Below, one piece after another: positions 23,133 to 34,194 of a stretch of DNA of 64,000 nucleotides; the stretch's first letter is position 1, and every line of letters starts with the position of its first letter. The translations under genes were made by a program, and so were the position numbers. This DNA is from Aphrocallistes beatrix (Eukaryota; Porifera; Hexactinellida; Sceptrulophora; Aphrocallistidae). The stretch spans positions 3,887,857 to 3,951,856 of the forward strand of contig OY725491.1 of NCBI GenBank assembly GCA_963281255.1. The letters run 5' to 3'. The notes under the pieces are model-generated. The model worked only from the letters and a program-made list of their open reading frames with translations, was not told where the DNA came from and did no database searches.

Positions 23133-23497
23133 CAGAGTAGATAAAACAGAATACTTGTATTACGCTGAGCGACAATGTCGCTGACTCTAGCAATAGCATT
23201 GCAGAGTTATTCGAGCATCAATTGGGCTAACTTAAAAATTTCTGAGATCCATGTTTTTAGGCTGTATTTCCTCACCTAAAAACCGCTACATCCATCTTAG
23301 TAAATGTCCCGTTCGTTTTTCTTACTATTTCAGAATCTTCTTTATTAATGTTAATGTTTACAATTTGAAGAAGTTGTGTTTAATCTAATGTGTGTGTAAT
23401 TACAAGTCAAAATTGGAAAATTGTTTCCTGTTTTTGTTGTCCAAAATTCATTAAAATATAAAATAGTTGTCCGTTTTCTTAAAAAAGTACTGTTAAG
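23133..23497. other. no gene recognised
   Basis: CAG TSD at 23133-23135, then AT-rich non-coding DNA. Confidence 0.4.
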
Positions 23498-24058
23498 CTA
23501 TTCGATCTTCACATTTTTCATATACTCCTCCATCTTATCTGTTATGTCCAGTAGGTGAATCAAAGTTTGAGTGTATACTCTAGATCTCTTCCGTTCTATT
23601 TGTTTGTTTACCCTAATCCAAAAGTCAAAATCTTCTAATATATGACCGAGTTCATCTTGATTAAATGCTAAATCAACTGCCGTTGGTAAAAGATCAGGAT
23701 CACTAATAATGGGGACGCCTGTCTCAATACCTGAGATTTCAAGTCCCATCAATGCGATGGCACCTTTAACAATTGGGTCATTGATCCTTTGTTTTTCATT
23801 GAGACTAGTTATATCGTCTTCATTGGTACTGCTTTCAACAGACAAGAGAGTTAGGGAGAATTGGACCTTTTTTGGAATTGGGAGATCAGGACTCGGGAGA
23901 TTAAATGTTACAGTGTTTGTATCAAGTATTGCTTTGGGAATTTCTTGTGTTTCGCTGGGTGCAAAATCTTTATTGCAAATGTAGTTAAAACGACACATAC
24001 CGCTCTGGAATCCCGACGAAAACGTATACGAAATTCTATTCAAAAGTCGGGCAGACAA
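23498..24058 (-). CDS. unrecognised 186-aa ORF sharing a block with 24251-24598
   Basis: Open frame of 186 codons. Residues about 33-83 (APSETQEIPKAILDTNTVTF through PKKVQFSLTLLSVESSTNED) match the ORF at 24251-24598 almost exactly, in opposite orientation. The C-terminal part is acidic with a basic helix (NKQIERKRSRVYTQTLIHLL). The shared block has a Pro/Ser/Thr-rich, probably disordered composition. It precedes a tyrosine recombinase relic, so it may be an accessory or N-terminal part of a Crypton-like element. Function unknown. Confidence 0.35.
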   Translation of the reverse strand: MSARLLNRISYTFSSGFQSGMCRFNYICNKDFAPSETQEIPKAILDTNTVTFNLPSPDLPIPKKVQFSLTLLSVESSTNEDDITSLNEKQRINDPIVKGAIALMGLEISGIETGVPIISDPDLLPTAVDLAFNQDELGHILEDFDFWIRVNKQIERKRSRVYTQTLIHLLDITDKMEEYMKNVKIE

Positions 24059-24250
24059 AAATCAAGAAAAGCCTCATGTCATTTGCCCCTTCGCGGACGA
24101 AGACAACCAAGTGTGCAACAAATACATCATGGGAGACGGGTATGTTATTATAATAGAGTATGATACTAGGTCTTTCAATCATGGTCTATCTACTTCAGCT
24201 TATATTACTGCAAATTTAGATTACATCATCATCTAACCCGTGTTCATGAT

Positions 24251-24598
24251 GTGAGAATAAAATCACAATACGGTAAAGAAATGATGCTCAGAGCAAAGTC
24301 TCTCCAAGCAGCAGGGATTGCACCCAGCGAAACACAAGAAATGCCCGAAGCAATACTTGATACAAACACTGTAACATTTAATCTCCCGAGTCCTGACCTC
24401 CCAATTCCAAAAAAGGTCCAATTCTCTCCAACTCCCTTGTCTGTTGAAAGCAGTACCAATGAAGACGATATCATTCCGGAAAACATGTCAATCCCTACGA
24501 ATGACTTCATCAGTCCGACAACTTTTGCTTCGGACAGTGAATATTTCACGCCTGATGTGCTCGATGAAAATTTACTACCGCAAGATCATTGTATATAA
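24251..24598 (+). CDS. unrecognised 115-aa ORF, inverted partner of 23498-24058
   Basis: Carries the same block (APSETQEMPEAILDTNTVTF, PSPDLPIPKKVQFSPTPLSV, ESSTNEDDI) preceded by a basic helix (GKEMMLRAKSLQAAGIA) and followed by an acidic tail. On the same strand as the tyrosine recombinase relic 550 bases downstream, so it may be its upstream exon. No family recognised. Confidence 0.35.
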   Translation: MRIKSQYGKEMMLRAKSLQAAGIAPSETQEMPEAILDTNTVTFNLPSPDLPIPKKVQFSPTPLSVESSTNEDDIIPENMSIPTNDFISPTTFASDSEYFTPDVLDENLLPQDHCI

Positions 24599-25149
24599 TT
24601 GCCAACAAAGGGATTATTATTGGAGCATTTCCAAAGCTGAATGAGGAGTATGGACGGTGGCTGTCACACTAGTGAAATCAGCAACAAGGCAAAAGTTGTT
24701 GTCAACAACATTTTAGATGTTGTATGCATTAACGAGATAATGCATCCCGGAAGGATTAGCTCCTATTTCACAACAAAACAGATTAAAAAAGAGCTGACAG
24801 CCTCCAGTACAAACGAATATTTACGCAATTAATCTACGTTTTCCCTCTTTCTACACTAAAAATATGGAACAATATTTCCTCTGAATGTTTACAGCAACAT
24901 ACAGAATAGGATAGAAGGGTATGTCTAATTAATTATTACAAATTAAGTATTTTAAAACTCGAATATATATGTATGCGTACACGTACACGTATAAATAAAA
25001 AATTTGAAGCATATCTTTTTTACATTATATATAGAAATTTGTGCCTTAATTATTGATAGAAATTCCGCCTTGCTTAAGTTATTCAATTTGTCATCGTGAC
25101 TTGAATAAATACAATCGAAAAATATCTGTCCAGCAAAGTCAGAGAGAAT
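24599..25149. other. possible coding remnant
   Basis: A short frame at 24641-24832 (SMDGGCHTSEISNKAKVVV) could be a further piece of the same gene; the rest is AT-rich with a run of ACGTAC/GTATAC near 24970-25000. Confidence 0.25.
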
Positions 25150-25706
25150 ATGCTAAGAGCAATTGTTGAGTGCACTAAAAACAAGATTACTCAAAGAGAA
25201 TACTATGAATTCAGAACTGTTTTGATTGGTGAAATCATATTTAGAAATGCACAGCGGAGTGGCGTAATATTGGGAATGAAAAATAGTGAGGTAAACAATG
25301 TTCAATTGCAGGGGGATAAACTTAAAATAATCGTTTATCATCATAAGACAGGGAAACTAAAACCTGCAGTGATTTTTTAGAAAATAATGCTTATGAAGCA
25401 CTATTAACATTTAGAAAAGTTATACTCCCTCAAATAGGCGCCACTGAGGAAGATGGTGCGTTTTTTCATTCATTTAAAGAAAAAAATTACCCAGGCCGGG
25501 GTATAAAATAGTTTGAATAGATTGGCAGAATTAACTGGATCTAAAACTTTAACTAGTACACAATCAAGAGTTGCTGCTTCGACATTTATTGCAAATCAAA
25601 TCCTGAGAAGAGCCAAATAGTAGCTGATTATATGCAGCATCAGCCGAATACGGCAGATAAATATTATAAACAAATGGGAGGGGAATCAATTGATCCAAGC
25701 ATTTGA
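25150..25706 (+). pseudogene. Crypton-like tyrosine recombinase relic B
   Basis: Catalytic half of a tyrosine recombinase. IIFRNAQRSGVILGMKNSEV (25228-25287) holds the first catalytic Arg. KIIVYHHKTGKLKPAV (25327-25374) is the beta-strand with Lys/His. A TAG ends the first frame at 25378. TQSRVAASTFIANQ (25560-25600) is the HxxR-like box with Arg. SQIVADYMQHQPNTADKYYK (about 25612-25671) carries His and the nucleophile Tyr. At least two stops or frameshifts separate these blocks. The order R...HHKTG...R...H...Y fits Crypton and related animal YR proteins. No flanking direct repeat is visible, as expected for Cryptons. Confidence 0.65.
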
Positions 25707-26674
25707 CGAAATTGGGAAAATAAATAGTGGAGGAAATGGAAGCGAAATGGGAGATATATGTTTTAGGTGTGATTGTGATTTTAGTGAATTTTTGGTTTGA
25801 TTGTATTTTTCGTTAATTTTAGGTGTGATTTTGTTTTTCATATTTTCAGAAGTTATATGTTATTATCCATGGTCAAGAATGGTTCGGATGTCAAATGCAT
25901 TATGTAAATGAAAATAATTGAAATACTGCCATGCAAGAACATAGGCTCCTGAGGCTGGTGGCAGGTCCAGCTGCAGCCGGACCAATGTTTACCCCAAGTT
26001 ACTTCATAGTCACACTAGTGCTTATATCGAAGCGTTGATCGAAATGTATTCTGCAGCTGAATGTGTTGGCGAGACTCACACGGACAGTCTTTTTAGATTC
26101 CTGTGTTCCATCCATCCAGGAGCTACGCATTTCCTGTGCGTATGTTTGGAACCCAGGGAGAGAAACGTTCGTTTAGAGCTGAGTGGAGTACGACTGGCTT
26201 CAATACGATCGCCTTGCCGATCCTGCTTTCTTACCTTTGTACGCTAGGACCAAGCGCGATCCTGCATTCAGCAAAAGATACTATAACGACTGAAAGGCTG
26301 CTACTCCCGGGTTCAACACACACTTGGCTACTCGATGTCTCAAAGATGCTATTGGAGGAGGAGGGCATGGGAGATGGAAGAGAAGAAAGAAAGTAATTAT
26401 TAGTATTTTATCTCAATGCAAATATAAATTACCGTATACGTAAAATCGAATAGTAGCCCCCTCGAAATATAATAGGCTAATCAGGCATGGAACTATTCGG
26501 TGCGACCCTGGAATATTTGAGGTGGCGTCCCCATTTTGGTTACTCTTCGTCGGACACGCGGCACGAGGGAAATTACGACACCTAGGATAATATTTCGCAC
26601 CTGGATTTTTGTGATGAGAAGTGTGCTAGAAAATAATCATCCGCCTGAAGGTTCTATAAAGAATAATCGCCCTG
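25707..26674. other. no gene; GC-richer island at 25930-26390
   Basis: The base composition of 25930-26390 is clearly richer in G and C than its surroundings, and it holds two overlapping open frames (26035-26247, 26103-26396), neither of a family I know. It may be the remnant of an unidentified insertion. Confidence 0.3.
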
Positions 26675-27120
26675 GGCCCTTATTCACTAAACTTCTTAAC
26701 TTAAGTTTTGCTTAACTTTAAGCAAAAACTAAGTATTTGCTTAAACTTAAGCAAAACTTAAGCAAAACTTAAGTATTTGCTTAAAGTTAAGCAAAACTTA
26801 AGTATTTGCTTAAAGTTAAGCAAAACTTAAGTTAAACTTAAGTTTTGCTTAAGTTGGTATTCACTAAGCTAAACTTAAGCAAAAACTAAGTATTTGCTTA
26901 ACTTTAAGCAAAAACTAAGTATTTGCTTAAACTTAAGCAAATATTTAGTTTTAAACTTAAGTCATGTCTGGGGTTGACTTAACTCTTAAATTATTTTGTA
27001 AATAGTGTTTCGTCGGTCTATAAATTAATATAAAAGCTTGTAGGCAGTTTTTATTTCTGTTGTATGAATCATTGCCGCGCTAGGAGTGTTTTGTCAGTTC
27101 TATCTGTGGTATTAAAATGA

Positions 27121-27660
27121 AAGTTGGCGAATAACTGCTAGACTATTATTAGAATACAAATGTTTTCGAAGAGTGATTGAGATGCGTAAAGAATCTAATT
27201 GTCTAAATATATCCATGACATCCATGACGTATAAAATGATCTAATTGGAAGTTGGCGAATAACTGCTTGAATATTATTAGAATACAAATGTTTTCGAAGA
27301 GTGATTGAGATGCGTAAAGAATCTAATTGTCTAAATATATCCATGACATCCATGACGTATTAAAATGATCTAATTGGAAGCTGGCGAATAACTGCTAGAA
27401 TATTATTAGAATACAAATGTTTTCGAAGAGTGATTGAGATGCGTAAAGAATCTAATTGTCTAAATATATCCATGACATCCATGACGTATTAAAATGATCT
27501 AATTGGAAGCTGGCGAATAACTGCTTGAATATTATTAGAATACAAATGTTTTCGAAGAGTGATTGAGATGCGTAAAGAATCTAATTGTCTAAATATATCC
27601 ATGACATCCATGACGTATTAAAATGATTATACTTAAGTATGTGATCTAAATGGAAGTTAG
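27121..27660 (+). repeat. 128-bp tandem repeat upstream of the Myb gene
   Basis: Units begin at 27121, 27249, 27378 and 27507 (AAGTTGGCGAATAACTGC), with a diverged fifth start at 27653. They are nearly identical, including TTTTCGAAGAGTGATTGAG and ATCCATGACATCCATGACGT. They end about 150 bases before the Myb start codon, so they may hold promoter elements. Confidence 0.9.
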
Positions 27661-27805
27661 CGAATATCTACTATAGAATATGAATAATTATTCTACAAAC
27701 GTTTTCCAGAACAAACATCTGAAAACAAACTACTATATAAACTACTGCTGGAAACAAGAACAAATAAATTCGAAACATCTCACGGAATAAGAAATACTGA
27801 AACTA

Positions 27806-28621
27806 ATGGCAGAAAAATCCAAACCCCGGGCGAAAAACTTTTCCTCTGAAGAAATAAACTCCTTAGTGGATTTAATTCAGGAGAGAAAATCCCAACTGTT
27901 TGGCAGTTTGAGTGCTTCCTTCAATTTCGAAGAGAAGAACACAGTTTGGGATGAAGTCGCGTCTGGATTGTCAACACTTCATGGCACATCAAGGAATCGA
28001 GACGATGTCCTCAAAAAGTGGTCCAACCTCTTGAGCAAGCATAAACCACTAATTGCCGATAAGCTTGCTTCGATGAAAAAAACTGGCGGAGGTCCCCCTG
28101 GAAGTGAACTAACTCCACTGGAGGAGAAAATCCAAAGCATCAAAGGGAAACAATTATTTGAGGGCATCGCTTCTGGGGTAGACATCACGAATGAACCTAC
28201 TCACTCCCAAGTGTCTTATGATTCTGATCAAATGGTCACAAGCCCTCTGTTTTCAACGGATGATGAGCAACCCAACCTGGCGGGACTACCCAGTCGAAAA
28301 AGAAAGTTTTCGTACCCACTATCTGGCGCAACTGCAGATATGCAACTGACAAATACTAAACAGATTTTGTTAGAGAAGGAAGAAGAGAAGTTGGCTGTAG
28401 TCAAAAGAATAGAGTCAAGTTTAGAGAGAATTGAATCGCATATGCAGAGAATAGGAGATATGTTGCAGAATCTACCAGAGATGATCGCAAACCAAAAAGT
28501 GATGTTATCTGCCTTGACACAGCCTCATATGCATCCATTCGCAGGACCATTTGCTCCGCCATCCTACCCTAAGAGTTTCCCTTCAGGACCTTTCTATCCT
28601 CCAAGTTCCAGTGATTATTAA
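27806..28621 (+). CDS. Harbinger Myb/SANT-like DNA-binding protein 2 (intact)
   Basis: Uninterrupted 271-aa frame. It encodes the DNA-binding partner that Harbinger transposases need for nuclear import and TIR binding (family knowledge). Residues 1-90: basic N-terminus, then a trihelix/SANT-like domain (INSLVDLIQERKSQLFGSL, NTVWDEVASGLSTLHGT, DDVLKKWSNLLSKHKPLIAD) closing with KKTGGGP. Residues about 150-170: PSRKRKFS, a likely nuclear localisation signal. Residues 185-235: charged coiled coil (LEKEEEKLAVVKRIESSLER). The tail is rich in Pro, Phe and Tyr. The start is the first ATG, 25 bases after an in-frame-poor leader. Convergent with the transposase; 4 tandem 128-bp repeats lie upstream. 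Confidence 0.9.
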   Translation: MAEKSKPRAKNFSSEEINSLVDLIQERKSQLFGSLSASFNFEEKNTVWDEVASGLSTLHGTSRNRDDVLKKWSNLLSKHKPLIADKLASMKKTGGGPPGSELTPLEEKIQSIKGKQLFEGIASGVDITNEPTHSQVSYDSDQMVTSPLFSTDDEQPNLAGLPSRKRKFSYPLSGATADMQLTNTKQILLEKEEEKLAVVKRIESSLERIESHMQRIGDMLQNLPEMIANQKVMLSALTQPHMHPFAGPFAPPSYPKSFPSGPFYPPSSSDY

Positions 28622-28915
28622 TTACTATTTCTGTTCACTTTGTAATCTTAATGATTTCAGATAACTAGTTATGATGTTGAGACAGTGAAGCAGCTTAATC
28701 AGGATAGAATTGTCGAAAATAATTTCTTTAAACTAAAAATCATCGTGAATCGGGACATCATATCGGATAATCGAGAGCCACCGACTCTGAAAGTGTTCCG
28801 ACGAAGCGGTTTCAACTGTATATTAAAATGTATTAAGAATGGGTAATTGGAATTCAATACAATGTAAAGTCAAATAAAATTAACATAAATTTGACATGCA
28901 ATGATAAAGCATAAT

Positions 28916-29971
28916 TTACTGGAAAAATTCAGTTACTATAGCTTCCCTCATTATGATACCATTTTCTGAAGGTTCCTGCAGATAATCAATGTCAGGAGTG
29001 GGTTCATCCATTGTTGAGTCGAGTTCGGTCAGGAGGCCATGGTCGATACACATGTTATGCAGCACCATAGTAGCGATGATTATTTTACAGCATTTTTCAG
29101 GACTATAACAGAGAGTCCCTCCTGTTCTATCCATGGACCTCCAACGGCTCTTCCAAATACCGAAAGTGCACTCAATTGTTTGACGAACTTTAAGGAAAGC
29201 CCGATTATACCTTCTTTGCCCAGGTGTAGCTGGAGAAGTTATAGGAGTCATTAACTTAGTACGTAATCCATACGCACTATCACCTAAGAGCCACCCATGG
29301 ACAGTTTCAATCCCACCACTTGTTATCTCCCGGTTGATGCCTGATTGACGCCAAATAAAAGCATCATGAGTGCAGCCGGGCCATTTGACAACAGCATTGA
29401 TGAAGCGAAATTCATGGTCACAAATTGCTTGGATGTTTATAGAGTGAAATCCCTTTCGGTTAACATAGAGATCCTCATTCGTTGATGGCGCAAGGATGGG
29501 AACATGGGAGCCATCAATACATCCAAGAACTAGTGGGAACTTGTATTTCTTTAAGAAATATTCTTAAATGACCCTTTGTCGAGTTGTATTCGGAAATTTG
29601 ATATATGCTGGAGCTATGCTGGTTAATGCTTTAGTCACAGCAGTTACGCATCTCGATACAGACGTTTGCGAGATTCCATGTGCGGATGCGATAACTGTCT
29701 GAAAAGTTCCAGTAGCTAAGAACTGCAGAGCTACAGCTAGTTGTGTTGCTGGAGCGATTGAGTGGGAACGAGCAGTAGATCGATGAAGTTTGATGGAAAT
29801 GTTGTTCAAGAGGTTTACAAACATATACTTCGTTATTCTGTATCTAGCGATAAAATCGAAGTCAGAATATGCCTCCATTGGGTTAAGTCGATCCCTAAAA
29901 ACTCTTTGGCGACGTAAACTGTTTTCAATAATTTCAATTTCAATCTCAAGTAAACTTAGTGCAGAAGCCAT
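28916..29971 (-). pseudogene. HARBI1-like transposase 2 (one stop codon)
   Basis: Full-length Harbinger DDE transposase of 351 codons with a single in-frame TAA at 29564-29566. N-terminus MASALSLLEIEIEIIENSLR; HTH region GTFQTVIASAHGISQTSVSR; catalytic Asp in LGCIDGSHVPI; second Asp in KWPGCTHDAFIW; GDSAYGL; catalytic Glu in RQTIECTFGIWKSRW; C-terminus REAIVTEFFQ. Length and motif spacing match HARBI1-type proteins. The stop falls between the HTH and the catalytic core and is the only defect seen, so a sister copy without it could be active. Convergent with the Myb gene, whose stop codon lies 295 bases away. Confidence 0.9.
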
Positions 29972-30370
29972 GAAATCTAACTAAACTAGAATATTTCTTC
30001 AGAAATTTATAACTATTTAATAGGACTATTGTTCATATAATTTAACCATGGAACTTGATAGTGATTGCATTTGGATAATTCAAAAGTATTAAATTCTTGA
30101 CATTTTTGTAAAGCAAGCAAATTCTTGGCTATTTCTCAAGTTAAGCAAATACTTAGATTTTGCTTAAAGTTAAGCAAATACTTAGATTTTGCTTAAGTTT
30201 AGCTTAGTGAATACCAACTTAAGCAAAACTTAAGTTTAACTTAAGTTTTGCTTAAGTTTAAGCAAATACTTAAGTTTTGCTTAAAGTTAAGCAAATACTT
30301 AGTTTTTGCCTAAGTTATACTTAAGTTTTAAGTTAAGCAAAACTTAAGTTAAGTTTAGTGAATAAGGCCC

Positions 30371-33325
30371 CAGGCTACTAATCGAGTGTATTATCTGCAT
30401 TATCTTCAAAACAATTTGACATCGTTAATACCTCTACCAATCTGCGCATGCCTACGTATCTAGGCCAAGACCAAGTCGGGCATCTCTATTCTTGTGTAGA
30501 TAGGCTCATACGCCCAGATAGATAGGCTCATGCACCCAGATAGATAGGCACATACGCCCAGATAGATAGGCACATGCGGATTCAAAAATCTAATCCCGGG
30601 TGAAAATGGAATGGGATTCGGGATTGGGACCTACTCACAAGTGGGGCCCGCCCTGCTTACCCATTAACCTCTCCCAGCCGCACTCCTGCATACCTACTAG
30701 CCTCCCGAGGCCTACCCATCAGACGCCTCGTCAAAAGTGGGGCGACCATGTCTGCCGTCCTTGATTGTATATTCTATTTTACAATATTTTGATTGTATAG
30801 TGTTTTGTTAACTCATAACAGCAACTGTGTTTTGTTAGTTTGCCCGCATCAGTGGCTTCAGGGTAACGCACCTTCAATGCTTTGAAGCAAAAAATTATAA
30901 ATGTTCAACTATGCGATAAGAACATTTAAACATTAAAGTTTGTACTTTCATCAATGTGTAAGGTATTGATAATCGAATCTAGTAGGCGTCGTCGTGTTTC
31001 ACACAAAAATAATTTACCTGTGCCCTAGCAAGCTTCAATCCATAGCTACACCAGTGTCTACCCCTTATACGATACTTGTATTTGGACTCCTTAGGTAATT
31101 AATTCTCCACAGATACCACAATCTTTGGCAGTCAAAAACACACCAATGCTATGGTACGTACAATTGTCACAGATCTACCCACCTATATACAAATCTCACA
31201 CTACTTCCCTACACAACCATTTCACTAAACTTGTACAATGACTTGTCTGTGCCCAAACGTTGAAATTTCATTATACGAATCATACGTATCTGCTTTGTTT
31301 CCATGACTTCACTCAAAAAATATATTATCATCAAGTATATTATTGTGCTTGAATATTTGTATTCATCTAGCTAGTTTCCGAAGTATGAAATTGGTATTTG
31401 AAATTCTTACATATAGCCAGATATTTATTTACCCACATAAGAATTTATCTTCGAGATTACTGTACTTGAATTTTTCCTAGCTAGTTCAGAACTATGAAAT
31501 TGGTATGTGAAATTCTTAGTTTATAATAAGGCAGATGTTTACTTGCCTATGTCTTACTATTTAGTAAAAATTCGAAGATAAATGCTCATCCAACTTTTTA
31601 TCATATAATATAACAGCTGCTTTGATTAGCTAAATTCGGAAGCCACATTATTATTACATTCACATTCCACTCAGCCCTGAGCGAATATTATATTATTATG
31701 GTCAATGGAAGATCGAGTCCAGGACTTGACTGTAGCGATGAAGATGCAAGAGAACCAGCAGAACCTGTGGCGGGAGAAAAGCTACCATGAGACAGCTACA
31801 CTTTTCACACGAGTCCCAGTCCAGTTGCGATGCATGCGATGGAGCTGGAATATATCAAAGATGAGAATAGAGAGGACTACTATGATTAACATATCACAGT
31901 TTGGTAATTATCTTATTTATTTCACTATTATTCTAGTTATGTCAAATTATTATTGAGGTACTGTAAGTTGGAATTTTCTTTGACCTTTACACACTTCAAG
32001 GCCAGTTTAGAAGCTATCTTAGACTTCGCAAACACATTATACTACAAATTTACACTTGGCTACTAATTTGGTGGGTTATTAAAGTTACTATACGATTTTC
32101 AATCCGGCACTTCTCGACACAATTGTGCCACTTTGTGCCTTTCAATTATAACTTAAGTCCCAAGTTTATAGTAAAGTATTTACCATCCCTTTTCTAATCT
32201 TTCTATGATGAATACTAAAAATATAGCTCTAGAAAAGTTATTGTGCTACACAAATAATGGAATAGTAAACGGCAGCGGCAGCGTTAAAAGATTTGTCAAC
32301 TTATTCATACAAACTTGACACCATTGAAAAGATTTTTTAACTCAAAATTTCTAAAGATATTTATCTTCTGTTAAATTGTTACTTATAATATTTCTTATCG
32401 AAATACTTTATGTAATGCAGAACTCAGATTCGGGAAGAAGATGTTACTAATAGAAAAACCTCGTGATGAAATGTTTTGCTTATAATGAATTCATTGATTC
32501 GTACTTAATATTAATAGATCAGATAGAACAAGTGATATAGAATTTCTTTCTTGAATAATTTTTTAAAAATTCCTTTTTATATTAATAGCTATTTAATGAT
32601 AAAATTGATAGCAAAAGATATAGCACACTATTATTGTTGCCATCCGAATATAATAATATTTGATAATATGAACATTGTAGATTCAAATTTGCATTACATT
32701 CGGGGATAGTTTGCTTTGTATGAAGTAAATTCTATTTAACATGACCCTAATATTTCTACTACAGCTCAGATTTCATTAATGTAACCCTAGACACATGACA
32801 ATTCAGCAATCCTTAGTAGAGAAGCAGAAAGCGATATTGTTTCTTTGATATCCCCAGGCGCCCACTGGGCGGCTCTGCGGACACTTTGTTTCCGCAAGCC
32901 ACACAGCTAAGCTAGCTTGTATACAGTATGTAGTAAAGTGACATTGACTATCGAAAAAAGAAAAATTTGCGTGACAAATACTCTCCCACATTCAGAATTT
33001 TTATTCAAATTTTGTGGGATTTGAGTTGGATAGTTTGGATACTTGCTTGCTATGGTATAGGAATTTAAATTAAATTACAGTCAGGGTCGCTTATTATGGG
33101 GACAATAAATTATTTTCATAATTTTGAATATATTACGCCAAGGCTGGATTCGGTTAACCGCCGTCAATCTATTTTAACGGTTGAGGAAATCTTAGATCGG
33201 TTAACCGATCTGCTTTATTTTCTAAATATTTTTTCACTGATTTCATTGTTTTTCGAGAGATTCAAGAATATTACTTCTAAAAAATTGTAAATGTAATAGA
33301 CTTACTGATTTCTAACCACATAGTA
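30371..33325. other. no gene; minor repeats
   Basis: 30497-30580 holds about 3.8 copies of a 22-bp unit (TAGATAGGCTCATACGCCCA). 30937-31065 is a dispersed repeat shared with 48579-48712. 30580-30740 is GC-richer. 33140-33215 is rich in GGTTAACC palindromes. An open frame at 31705-31956 looks fortuitous. Nothing else recognised. Confidence 0.45.
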
Positions 33326-33687
33326 CAGGGCTGTCCAACAATATTTACTTCGGGCCGCAACTGCTTCATACCATTTAGTGGCGGACCGCAATACAGAACG
33401 TGCACTTAGGTATGGATCATGGGTTTATCTAGGATTTTCCAATCCAGCACTTTTTTGGGGGTGATAAAGGTTATATGGCACCCAAACAGTGGTTTATCTT
33501 GTAATTCTAGGGGTGATAGCAACCCGGGACCAAAATCGAATCACACTGCAAGCACCTTGGCTCCTCGGACGATACCAGGCCGGCACCTATAAGTGCCGAC
33601 CGAGCACCTAGATAAACCCCTGGTATGGATAGAGGCATTTTGGACGCAACGAGGGCCACAACGTGGGCCGCCTGTTGGACAGCGCTG
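33326..33687. mobile_element. hAT MITE (outer of a nested pair)
   Basis: Ends CAGGGCTGTCCAACA and TGTTGGACAGCGCTG with a perfect 8-bp TSD, ACATAGTA (33318-33325 and 33688-33695). GGGCCGC motifs lie inside both ends. About 149 bp of its own sequence remains once the nested element is removed. Confidence 0.9.
33418..33622. mobile_element. hAT MITE (inner of a nested pair)
   Basis: 205 bp with ends CATGGGTTTATCTAGG and CCTAGATAAACCCCTG. Perfect 8-bp TSD GTATGGAT at 33410-33417 and 33623-33630. No coding sequence. Confidence 0.9.
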
Positions 33688-34194
33688 ACATAGTATATTT
33701 CGAGACCACTGAAAATTATCAATTTTTCAATATCAGGTTAAAACTTAGTTCAAAAATTCATATTTCAAACAATTAATACTGACTTCGGTTAAACGGAGTA
33801 TATCAGGAAATTTGATTACATATATTAAATTTCGTTTGCCAAACATAAATAAATGCTCAAAGATACCACAATTCTACTATTGTGGTTGTGTTTTCATAGA
33901 TGTCATTAATGCAAAATTTAGGGACTTAGTCTATTGAACTCTAGACTCGAATCATAAGATAAGAATAGGTGGATGAATAATCCTAGGAATTTTCAACACA
34001 ATCAAACAAAAAAGCAAAAGGTACTACTCAGGCTAAAACTATATTGAGTATATACCCCTCGTTATAAAATCATTACCTCTTTTCTTTCTTAATATAGTCG
34101 CTTCTACACATGCATTCTGACGTTACTTTCGAAAGGAGGAATTTTGCCCAGCACTATATATAAATAGGTTTGTATCCACTTTATATTTTCTATA
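33688..34194. other. no gene recognised
   Basis: AT-rich non-coding DNA. Confidence 0.4.

Larger units (their letters stand above)
26675..30370 (-). mobile_element. PIF/Harbinger element 2 (nearly intact)
   Basis: 3696 bp. Ends GGCCCTTATTCACTAAACTT and, inverted, GGGCCTTATTCACTAAACTT, bordered by CTG (26672-26674) and CAG (30371-30373), both of the CWG target type though not identical. Subterminal arrays of CTTAAGCAAA/TTTGCTTAAG fill 26690-26960 and 30110-30360 and could fold back strongly. The gene pair is convergent: Myb (+) and transposase (-). Confidence 0.85.

Noticed and set aside
31705..31956. 83-aa open frame
   Set aside because: No family, no splice context, composition as expected by chance in AT-rich DNA.
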